A stretch of 64,000 nucleotides of DNA from Siphonodentalium dalli. Its lineage: Eukaryota > Mollusca > Scaphopoda > Gadilida > Siphonodentaliidae. The stretch covers positions 168,030,664 through 168,094,663 of the forward strand of contig CP136066.1 of assembly GCA_032622095.1 (NCBI GenBank), written 5' to 3'. A program made the position numbers and the translations under genes. The notes beneath the pieces were generated by a model. The model saw only the letters and a list, made by a program, of their open reading frames with translations. It did not search any database and was not told the DNA's origin. This document shows positions 10,414 to 22,400 of the stretch, piece after piece; position 1 is the stretch's first letter, and each line of letters starts with the position of its first letter.

Positions 10414-13400
10414 GTAAGTTTCCGCAACCGTGTACCGAATATGAAGCAAAGTCAAAGAATTAAAATATGAATAAAAATGTAAACAATTGGAATTCGGATC
10501 GCCATTTTGTGTTGACGTATTCTTGTTTATCAATATTTCTGCGTCCAAATGATCTCATTTATTCGACTGTGGACTCTTAATGCGATAATTTTTTTTTTTA
10601 AATGCAATACCATTCGTTAATGGCCAATTGCTGATTATCAGTTCCAGGATTTCAGCTCTACCCTCTATTCTAGAAGGTTAAACTTTAAAGATAAAGGCGG
10701 ACTTCACTGTTGCTGGGTATAGCTTTTTAAATAGTCACATTCAGACCACTGTGGATGATATGCTCCTCAATTTCTCATTCCGCCCGAGCAAAGACCGATT
10801 TCGGTGTGAGTTTTTCCGATTGTCGACCGAGCAATTTTCAAATTTTTACCGGCAGAAAAACGTATACTATTACTAGTAAAGACATATAATAATGATGTAA
10901 ATTGTAATTGTAAGTTACGTTTAATACCATATTATGTTAATTTTTACCTCTAGCTTCAATCGGGACATGTTCCCCGATCATTTTGTTGTAAAAAAAGCCC
11001 AGTATAATGCTGTAATCGGTTATTTATGTTTTTGTACACATGTCGATCTTAGCTGTTTGTGGCATTTAATTCCAGAAAATTATGTATATATGCACATTAT
11101 AATTCTTATTGTACATAGCCAACAATTAGTCACGATAGGACGACTAAATACGTCTGAATTATATAGCTTTAAAATGGTAGCAAAAGCTAGCAGATAGCCA
11201 ATGGACCGACGACGCGGTAAATTATAATAGCTATGAGACTGGGCTACCGATAGCGTTATCCATCATCTATACGATTCCACGTTATGTAATATGGGTGAGA
11301 ATGTAAGCAACACATGTTCCTGGTGTCGAAAAGTGCATTTTGGCACTGTTCTCTTTTGAAGTTTACTTTAAGTTTCGGAGTTTTCTTTTACAATGGACAA
11401 AATGTCGTCCATCATTCCAGGCCTCAGCCTAGGGGTCCAGAACAGGGAGACTTGAAGTCTCCCTCCAGGAAATTTAGGGAGACTTCAGAAAATTTAGGGA
11501 GACTTCAGGGTGGGGAGACTACCAAAAATTGACAATTTTCAAATATCGCTTTATTTTATAACATCTGACAATAAAAAATTTAAAAAGATCAAATAACAAA
11601 TAAAACTAAAAAAAATTGACTTTATCTGAAATTAGCTTAATTGTTATTATGTTTAATTTGGTCACGGCTGTAATGTGGGTGTCCGCTAAAATAAACAATA
11701 AGGACTAACTAACAAAGGAGTTGCAAAAGCTTTTATTAATTAATGGCCTCCCTTAATTAATGCCAACATCACTGGTATAATCCGATTAAAGCAATAAACT
11801 TGACATTATTTTATTTACGGAAGTCGGTCTCTTCAAAAAGTCCGACGCGGTCTCTTCAAAAAGTCCGACGCATTACCGAAACGAACTTCCGAAGCGCCTG
11901 GTACATACTCTGATAATGTCGTAATTGTTTTATATCTGAAAAGCGGGACGTCGGTCTTTTAAGTTAATTAAAACATTTATTTGTGACACTCACGATGGTC
12001 AGTAACAACACAGATGCGAACATCTCATCGTGTTTTCAGCGTGTCAAAACATTCGTGATTAACATTCATTACCGCAAAGGGAACAAAGGCGACGGAATAA
12101 CAACACAATTTTAAAACAATAGGTCATATTTTATTTTTTAATTTTAAACACTTGGGTCTTTGGCTCTGCATCGTCTGTTTCTTTTTGGGATGGCCGCCAC
12201 AATTCATCTATATACGGACATGTCCGGAAAAATCTAGAAAAAAAATTAAGATAAAAAAAAAATTCCCCCTAAAATTGAAGGCGACGATAGGGCGAAGTCA
12301 GCGACAGTAAGGCGACAATCTCGCCCGAGTCGCCTTGTGAGCTGAGGCCTGCATCATTCATGTTTATTTTAAACATGATAAAGCTGCAGGCACGTGTGAT
12401 GAATGCAACATGCATGGTGTATAAATCGCAAGCATCTGGGACAATGACCCATCTATGGAATCATCTGTTCAAGAAACATCAAAACCAATACATGAAGAGG
12501 CTACATTGCCGCTGCGACTGTTGTTGCGTCTTCAAGTTCATAACAACGGGTGTTACTGAATGCCGATTTGCAATTTTGCATGTACCGGTACATGCAAACT
12601 GTAGAAATTTCGTGTGATTTTAGTTTGATAATCCGTTTAGTGGTAATATATTAATCGTTGTGATGGCCGCATGGACGTTTTAATCTGCTTTGTTTTCTTG
12701 ACAATTATAAATTGAAGTTAATAGTATATCAAACGACGGTTTATCGCCACATAAGTTCTGATGGAATTTCATGCATGTAGTTCATACGGTAGAACGTTTC
12801 ACAAATAATCTAATCGTTGACAAAACATACCAACCGGTAATTGAGAATGCAACACACAGATATGATTCGATTCAATTTCGTGAATTCGATTCAATCAAAA
12901 TATCCAATTCGCAGGACCCTAATGTGGACAGTCACCAGGTCACCAATAAACTCCACCCATTGTACTATGGAGTATGGACTACACCATTTGAATTACAGGA
13001 AGTTTATGTAATCTGGCTAATTGCGCTTAAGCGCAATAAGGAAATTTTTTAATTGCACTTTAGCACAATTAGCTCTTAAATATTGCACTTAAGCACAATA
13101 AGAATATTACTTATTGCACTTAAGTGCGATTAGAGACTTACTGTTTGCGTTCAAACGCAATAAAATAGTCATTATTGCGCTTAAGCGCAATTAGCTACCG
13201 GTATTTCCTTATTGCGCTTAAGGGCAATTACATCTTTCCTTATTGCATTTAAGCGCAATTAGAGATTTCTTATTGCGCTTAAAGTGCATAATCCGAATTA
13301 ACGCTCTCAAATTACTATAGAGCGTTCTTAATCACGTGATTGGATACGGGACGCGCCGCCATGTTGGAGGTATAGACATCCATAAACAAGCACTGAGTTA

Positions 13401-16400
13401 AGATGATTAATTAAGAAAGCTACTTTTAAAACCTCTCGTTATGGCTTCGACGGAATTAGTTACAATATATGCCAGCGCTATTTATAATCATGAACAACAG
13501 TTCTAAAAGAATACATCGAAATGTTAGATAAACTTATTATAGGGGTGCGATATTTATTAAAGGAATGGAGTGCATATCCATACATACACCATTACATTCG
13601 TGTTAATCACAGTTATGTTTTGAAATAAAATTATTACAGGCTTACCTAATTAGTTTTCAATGAATGATAATGTAGTCCGTGTATTATCGAAACAAATGAG
13701 CTCCCCGGTGTTGCATTTAGGCATATGTGCGTTTTAAAACGCTCTATGCATGTAACACGACAATATAGCTTCTTTCCGATGTTTTCAAGCAAGATGGCTA
13801 TGTGTGTGTAGAAGCATCTTGTAAAAGTGACAATCATTTGATAACACAAACAAATAGAGCAACAAAAGAAGAGCGATTTTATTGGAACAGTGCTAATTTA
13901 TAACTCACACCTTGGTGAAATAACTTGAAGCCGACCGGAGGTGTACATGTCGTAATTAATCTATAATCTCTCATTTGTCAAACAGTACACCCCAGGCATC
14001 AAATTTAATGTTGGCAAAAATAAATATAACGATATACATAACCGTGGCTGAGTCACATTAAAGGTGTCAACAACTTTGCGACCGGATGCAAGGGATTATC
14101 AAAAATAGGGTTTTTGTTTAATTCCATAGCTTATTATCTTATTCGGCCATCATTAAGTACATGAAAGAAAAACGCCGATGATGGAGTCAGTTACGCTGAA
14201 TAGGTCACTCTCACCGGTTTTCTGTGATAAAGTTACCCAGGTTCCTGAGATTGTGATAAAGTTACCCAGGTTGGAGAGGATTGTGATAAAGTTACCCAGG
14301 TTAATAACATTTCATGTTTAGTAACAAATTATTGATTTTTGCGATGAAAATGACGAACTACAGTACTAATATGTCTTAATTTTATGCTTAATAAGGGCTA
14401 TTACTTGCCAAACTGAACAATATTTCTCTCTGTCACTTTTAAATCGAGTTGATATTGTGAGATTCGCTTAACCTGGGTAACTTTATCACAATTCTCTCCA
14501 ACCTGGGTAACTTTATCACAAATTTAGGAACCTGGTTAACTTTATCACAGAAAACCGGTGAGAGTGACCTATTCAGTGTCAGTTACTTGTCATGTGGCAA
14601 CAATAGCACAAAGTGAACTCGTTCGACGAAGATTGCATATACACAGCGCGAATCACGTGCAATGTGTTAAATTTCTTGTCATTCTCTTGGAAAACTTGTT
14701 GATTCCCATTTACATGTGTGTATTGTCGCAGCCATGTGGAGGAAGCTTTAGATTCTCAAACGGATTAACTTCGATTAAGTTAAAGACACGGTTGGCCTTG
14801 GCGGTGGGTATCCTGTGAAAATATTTCCACCCGTCAAAAACCGCCACAAACAGAAAGAACATCAACATGTAGATAGACTTTGTCCGTATACAAATAAGAA
14901 CTATCGCATAAGCAGTATGCTATGGTCATATGTTTGACCATGTTATGTAAACAAAAGCTTAAAAAGTTACTTTTCTGGTGTTTGTTTATGTTATGATGGT
15001 AAATATAAAGAGCGTTCTTTGTTGGTGAATACCTGATATGGAACTAATAAAGAGCGTTTATGCCATTTGTGTGTAATTAGCCAGTAGTATTGTGCTGTCT
15101 CCGGTAACACAATCAGGCTCTTGCTAAGTTAGGTAAAATATAATAGGTCTTTATGATAACATGCTGTTTACGCGATCGTCATGGTATATATGAACGGAAC
15201 TGTATGCGTTTTAATGTTTTTCTGTTTACGGTGTTTGGAACAAATATGAATATGTTCGACAATTAAGGCCGCACGTGCCTTTAAACGTTCGCAGAAGATC
15301 ATACACTATACAGGTTAGCATGGCATCTATCCTGTCTATGCTACATGTATAGATGTAGGCCCTACTTGTAGGCCCTATACCTGTACGGAACTATACTTGT
15401 ATAATTCTCTAAATATGCATGTTTAAAGTTTGAATAGCAGAAATTTGAAGTCAATATCACCACGGTGTTATAGCAGATTCATGTACATATATAACGAACG
15501 AACACTTCACATAAAAAGTACTCGCGGCGCAATTAATATTCATAACACATCATCGATCGGGACTATACTATTTCGAATTTTTAGTTTGTAATTTTATATG
15601 TGCGCACAACCATTAACAAAACAATTGAGAGGCATGATACATGAAAGAGATACACTTGATTATAATGAACTCCGCACACACGTGTGTTTGTTTATATTCG
15701 TTGGTACCTCCAACATGGCGTCCGCAGTGCATGCTGGGATTAGTGACGTCACATGGAATCGCTCTATTTCCTTGGCTTCGGTGTTCAAAAATCGAGTCGA
15801 GGAACCCACCCATCAAAGTTCAGAGTGAATAGATCGATATCAATTTTTGAAATCTGTTATTTTTCACCACCGATAATTTTTAGTGGCCAAGTAAACGGTC
15901 GACAAGAAGACGGCCTCGGACCAAATTGCGGATGAAGATGGATAACTCTAAGTCTCTCTAATATCAAGTGGCTTTTTTGTGTTAGATAATTGACAACCCA
16001 GCAAAATTTCGTTGAACAAAATATTGATAAATAACAGGTTTTGGGCAATTTTGTACTGTAGTTGACTGTGGTCACCATTATTTTTGGGCAATTAATGGAT
16101 TCTGATAACTGGAGAAGCATTTAAAAAAAACGTTGTTGGAATCTGATGATATGGGGACCATCTAATCGGATTGAGTACCTTTAAGCTAAATAATTTATTA
16201 AATGTCAATTTGGCTTCCATATACATCTACATGTATGTTTGGTATTTTTTAATAAAGTGTACTTCGAGATATTATAGAAAAATAAAAAAAAACATCGCAT
16301 CAAAACAACACCAGTGACATTGTAGATCTGTTTTAGTATAATATACTAATTCGTTGTACATGCACTTATAGTCAATCATTATAGGACAATTTACCGCCAT

Positions 16401-19400
16401 GTAGAACGGCGGTGGAGCCAGCAAATTGAAGCAATTAACTGGGATTACGGTAAACATTTATCCATGTCAGGAAATGGAACGCTGAGAATGTGCGTGTCGT
16501 GAATCGGTACACTCCGAAAACAGAATCGGAACGTATGGTACTAGTAGTGTTACTTTGAAGGCATTATGTACTTCTAAAGTAACGATGGGTTGTTTGCCGA
16601 TACACATACCGGTAAGCAATTTGTTCTACAAAATATTACCTCTTTCGCTTCGAACTTCACATTTGTACGCAATAATTTTCTTTTGTGTACACGTGTGGAT
16701 TTGAGTGAGCAAACCCATGTAATTTGTTTCAGCATGCTATACATGTACCGGTATATGGGACTAAAGAATAAGTAAGTGAAGAGCAAAATACCTTAGAAAC
16801 AAGTTCTATCATTTGAATGTGTCATCCCATGAGTTGTTCCCTCTATATACACCAATTGGTAAACATAGTCATGGAAAATCGAGCAAAACGTTCACGGAAT
16901 CGGATTATACCGCTCGGAATCGGAATTTTGCTCGGGCGGAATGAGAATTCGAGGAACAGATCCTGCACAGTGATTCAGACATTGCCTCTGACATCAGGAA
17001 TCTGGCCTTTTTACAATTTTGTTGCGCAATATAATTCCAAGATTTCTAGCATCTTCTCGATAATGATCAATGGTTGTGGGTTTTCACAAATTAAAATAGA
17101 GGTTTTTGTGTCGAAAATAGCTAGTATACTGGGGTTCCATATTCCCGTTCATCTAAGCATTAAATTTTTTAAATATCAGATATATTTTAAACTTGCTGGA
17201 TTTTCTCTATATGTATGTGTAGACTGGCCTTTCTTCTTTGGATTTGCAAAATATTTTGGAATTTATTAGTATATAAACGTTTATATTGTTGTAAATTAAA
17301 CAGACGGTGGTGACATCTGCAGCAGTAGGTAAACATTTCTCATATTTCCTTTCATTTGTTTTTGGGTGTGTTCTTTTTACTTATCTTAACTGTATATTTA
17401 GGGGATATAAAAACTGAACAGGGGGGAAATGTAACTAAAACAATGTTAATTTGAGACTATATATACTTCCCAGAAGATGAGAGATAAGCAGAATGAGGTC
17501 CCCAGAGGGTGAATATGGTGATACATGTACCTTGTACAAATGTACATTGTACTAGCCCATGTGCGTTGTACCGGTAGAATCACCAAATTCACACTCTGGG
17601 GACCTCATTCAGCAAATGTCAGACACACTATTTCCAGACTTGGCATTAAATGGCTCCCCAAAATGCCAATAATAATTAATGCTGCACCAGCACAGCTCCC
17701 ATCATGAGAGGGTTAACATTTCTGTATTCATTTAATTTCAGTAGCTGGAGTAAAAAGTGCACTATACAACTGGGGCCAGGGCCTCTGTGGTGTTCCTGAT
17801 GTTCCCCACGCTGTTAACGTGTCACTAGTGGCAGAGGGCAACAGCGTGGGGGAACTCAAAGAGCCCCCTGTCGATGCCAGACGGCAATTCACAGATGACC
17901 TGAATTCATTGGCATCAGCACAAGTTGCCTCGAACTTGTGCTTTAGGATTAGACTGACAGAGAATCTTCACGTCGTATGGGAGACTGTGTTCACAGAGAA
18001 GAGGCTGTATGTGGAAATTCCTGCAGGAATTCTCCCCGAAGGTTCCAAAGAGAGGTGAGTTATATACGTCGAGGTTGGCCGATTTAAATCAATTTTTTTT
18101 TTAAATCATTGAATTAAATAAAAAATAATTTAAATGATCCGGCACAAAGTCAAGAAGTTGCAAAGAACTGCAATATCTACCGGTCAGCAATGTTTTTGTA
18201 AACCATAACATGAGTAAGATTAAACAACATACAACATTGGATAATAGATATGAAATTGCACATGTACAGTAATTGTCAACCCTAGGTATGTAGAAACTAC
18301 AGACATGCTGCATGGTACCGTGATTACTGCTCCAGCAATGCCCTGTTCAGCTTAACATTGTTTGTATTATTTTAAAGTAGCTGAAACAGGCTCCCCTCAG
18401 GAGCCTTTATTCAGTGTCGGTGGGACCTGCGACCCCTGTGTGTACTTCATTCACATGACAGACAGATCCTACTCTTATATTATTATGCTCCCGGGTACTT
18501 CAATATATCCTGAGGCAAATAGGTTCATATTGGACCTAAATATTGACATTGGTTCATACAGTATTGGACTTATTTGGTTCTGATATAAGCCCATAGTGGA
18601 CTTGCAAGTATTCCTGCTATTCTGTTGGAAACACATCTATAAAGTGTGTACAGTCTATAAATCTACGATCTACATGTATAAACACATCTACCAATATAAG
18701 GAGTGTACGGTACATCTGGTGCTGAAATACAAGTACCGGTACATGTACAGTAGTCCATACTAGTGAGCGTATTTTGGTTTTTTTGTTATTTATTTAATTT
18801 AATTGTTTTAAATCAAAATTTTGAAAAACTAATGCCATTCTAACCTTTGCCAGGATATCCCGAGTCACCACACCAAACTTGGTTGAAATCGGACCAGCAG
18901 TCTGGGAGAAAAATGCGGACAGACAGATAATATATACATTGTACATGTACATTGTACATGTACCGGTACATGTATAGACTACAGGTTCATGTACCCGTAC
19001 ATGTATAGACTACAGGTTCAGCACTCCTCATTACACTGTTTTTCTGACATACAGTAATGCTCTAATTAATCGACCCCTTAACTATAGCAGAATTATGGGT
19101 AACTTTTCAGGATTTAGTCGGAAATATGGCTTGTTGCCATTCATTGGAAAGCTCTCGGGGAGAGCTTTCCAATGAATGGCAACAAGCCATATTTCCGACT
19201 AAATCCTGAAAAGTTACCCATAATTCTGATGTGGCTAAGGGGTCGATTAATTAGAGCATTACTGTACATGTAATTACTAACCTTGTAACTCTACCATATA
19301 CACTGCCATCTAAACTACTCTACATGTAGTTGTCTGATGTCTATATACTCGATATACATATACATGTATGGTCTGAGTATGTCCTCAATTCACTGAAGAG

Positions 19401-22400
19401 CAAATCTGATGGATAATATATGCATTTGTTTTACTATCAGTTTTCAGAAAAAAAATTCTAATTTTATTATTTAACATTTGAGCATAACATTGGAACTCAT
19501 TGTAATGTAGTATCTGTTTTTCAATTGATACAAAACTACATGTACCGGTAGGTACATGTACCCTGCTGGACAAAACAAGTGTCCACTTAACTGCGGTGCG
19601 GTTAGCGTTGCCACTGTGGCCGAAATGCAACTACACCACGGCTCCACCGGCTAACTACAGTTGGGCCGCGGTGTACCATACTTGCCATTCGGCATGGTGT
19701 AGTTGCAGAGGTGTACTTTCATTAAACTGAAAAAAGACAATACAAATCAGAAATCTAACCACGGTGTACATGTACAATGTACATGTACATGCCATTCGGC
19801 CGCGAGGGTAGTTTCCTTTCGACCATGGTGTACTTGCCGTTCGTCTGCAGTGTACTTGCCATCCGGCCGCGGTGCTCAACTGCAGTTACAAACTCTGACA
19901 CCGCGGCCGAACGGCAAATACACCGCAGTGCCAATGAACAGCGGGGTATATGTGTTAATGTTCCAATATGGGGTTGATCGACAATTTTTTCCTGAGTTAT
20001 AACTTATAACCCTGGCTAAATAAGCTGATATAACAGTTTTTGTTTGTCAGTCATCAGCAAACAACTACCGGTATTTTAATAGCCCCCACTGTAGTAGTGT
20101 ACCGGAAGTAATGTTACATGTATTTGTTTATTAATTCAATTTCAGTTTGGTGGCTCTTCTGGAATTCGCGGAAGAGAGACTAAACACTTCTCATGTGATC
20201 ATATGTTTCAAGAGAGATAGAAAAGATCGAGGTAAGGTCAATCACAATTGTAAACTGAAATATACATGTACTCAGGCTTCTGCTAGTGGGGTGGTGGGTC
20301 CAATTTAGGGCCACGTACCCCCCCCCCCCCCCAGCCCAAATTTCCCCTCGGGCCAAGAAAAAACTATTTGTAGTTGGGTTTTCCCAAATGACCCTATTTT
20401 GGACCCCCTACCCAAAACATTTTTTTCTTTGTTTAATTAACACTGGGTTAAAATAAAGTGTCTCAATCACATTATATACATGCACAGTAGATATCATATG
20501 GATAAAATTAATTGGCTGTTGATTTCTTACTTAAGAATTTGGCTTGTACAAAAAGCAATGAACTTTTCTCATATCATTAAATTTAAAGGCTGAAAAGAAA
20601 GCCATATGCATGGAAATGGCTTCATAAAATTATTTTTTTAAATAAAGTGAACATACATGTAGGAAACGGCTTGTCCGTCTGTTAACGCAACTTTGTCTAA
20701 GTAGTAAGTACATGTATATATTCCGACATTTTTCAGTCAATTGTTTTAAAACGGAAAAGATGTTAGTATTTAGTACCCTACTTACCATGGGAACCTGCGA
20801 TTATGACATCCTTCCAACAGTTTTATAGGATTAAAGGCACTGGCGGCATTCGTTGCAGAAATATTAATATTTGTTCAAATTGCCATCAACGGAAGGAATA
20901 TTAAAATATATATAGTTTTGTTCATATGTCAAACATAATCATCGCATAAATAGTATATCGTCGTCAAGACGTACGATGGTGTACGTAATCAAGAACATGC
21001 TCGTGTTACAGAAGTTTTGCTTCTGTTTAGGTACATAACAGAGCACAATTCTATTGGTAATCACACACAAATGATATAAACGCTCTTTATTATTTCCATA
21101 TCAGGAAAACAGTAACAACTAACGTTCTTTATGTTTACCATATCCCGATCTAAACAAAAGCCAGGTTCTGTAACGTTTTTTTCTTTTGTTTACATAACAA
21201 AGGAAAAACATTTGACAATACAGAAGGTTTTTATGTTTACCCATACCATGTATGGTAAACATAGTGTCGTTGTCCGGATTGACCACTCGTCGTTCGTCCG
21301 TCCGTCCGTCTGTCCGTCCGTCCGTAGACACTTCACGTGTAATGCGATAACTCAAACATTTTCTATCCAATCAGAAGCAAATTTTGTATATGGGTATATC
21401 AGCCCAAAATACAGATCGAATTTGGGTTTGATCCGAGTTTTTGTTACAGAGTTATGGCCCTTTTTCGACTTAGAATTCACACATTCTGCCATAACTCAAA
21501 CATTTTTTATCTGATTGGAACCAAATTTGGTATGTGAGTTTCACAGCCCAAAATACAGATCTAGTTCGAATATGGGTTTGATCCGATTTATTTTAAAGGA
21601 GTTATGACCATTTTTAAAAAATCGATTTAAAAAAAAAATTATTTTTAACTTTTATAATAACAATAAAAAAAATGTCATTGACATTGTCATTTATTTTCAT
21701 TTAGATATTGATGATTATGATACAAGTTGATAAAAAGATTTCCAATGTGTCCCTTTAATTTTTTAATTAATTCACCAATTGCATTTGGACTACTTAGCTA
21801 TTGATAAAGCTATATTATTTTCTGATGTTTCTTATGCCAATGTGCAAATAATCTGATAAAGAAGGCTATGGTATCTAATTTAAAATAAGATTCAACAATA
21901 AACATCACATGATATTAACAGTAGACTTGGACATCTGTGCTGCAGAGTTATATCTTCAGATGGTCTGATATCATTATAATTGTTATTGGTTTAATAGAGG
22001 TCAGTGTTCAACATAAACAATTCCTGTGATTTTTTGACAGCTGTGCTATATAATTGATATTAATGGGTCAGTGGTGAGGTTGCTTATCTGTATACTAGGA
22101 CACATTATTATTGTAAACTTAAATTGGACTCTCTTAACCCAAGTATTCCATGTCCAGGTCACACCTACACATTTAACCCACGGACTTGCTGGCTGTGGTG
22201 GTTTAGCATTACAGATCCTGTACCAGTGCATTCTCTTATATAAATGCCAGTGACCCATAAATTCCAATAATTTGTGTTATGTACATTTGTCTATAATAGT
22301 ACATAACAGTATACTCTATAATTCAACACCAAAACTCTCATTTATCCGATCATATTAAATTTTTATCGCCAAGGGATGGGTTAACATCTGCCGATCGTGA

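Larger units (their letters stand above)
10414..17741 (+). other. OAZ: Antizyme intron 1 (7.3 kb)
   Basis: Bounded by GTAAGT and TTTCAG. It holds a hAT-like element (11418-12351), a palindromic GCGCTTAAGCGC array (13018-13295), a 383-bp MITE (14195-14577), a dispersed repeat near 15766-15975 and a partial palindromic MITE (17400-17643). No further exon can be supported. Confidence 0.65.
18055..20145 (+). other. OAZ: Antizyme intron 2 with two MITEs
   Basis: GTGAGT ... TTTCAG. Contains the mariner-like palindrome at 19052-19264, the CCCTGCTGG element at 19561-19946, and TACATGTA/TACCGGTA palindromic simple sequence near 18935-19020. Confidence 0.75.

Noticed and set aside
10225-10548. 107-codon minus-strand ORF.
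   Set aside because: It is antisense to antizyme exon 1 and its promoter and has no recognisable domain.
13018-13295. CRISPR-like regular palindromic repeats.
   Set aside because: Spacers are short and similar rather than unique, no cas genes are present, the context is eukaryotic, and the same words serve as element ends elsewhere.
15598-15828. ORF starting near ATGGCG at 15715 as a possible antizyme first exon.
   Set aside because: Most of it lies in a repeat also found at 56197, no donor of the right phase is seen, and an inverted relative is present at 13320.
16817-17269. 150-codon ORF in antizyme intron 1.
   Set aside because: It contains low-complexity and repeat-related sequence (a GCTCGGGCGG patch shared with 10775), with no domain and no splice support.
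17304-17328. A 25-base mini-exon (AAACAG before, GTAAAC after) that also fits the phase of antizyme exon 2.
   Set aside because: Exon 1 at 10319-10413 joins exon 2 directly in phase and has a promoter and start. The mini-exon lacks an upstream partner of the right phase.
19703-20002. 99-codon ORF and neighbouring ORFs at 28284-28650 and 54521-54865.
   Set aside because: They are translations of the GC-rich CCCTGCTGG-end MITE, similar on both strands and in all three copies.
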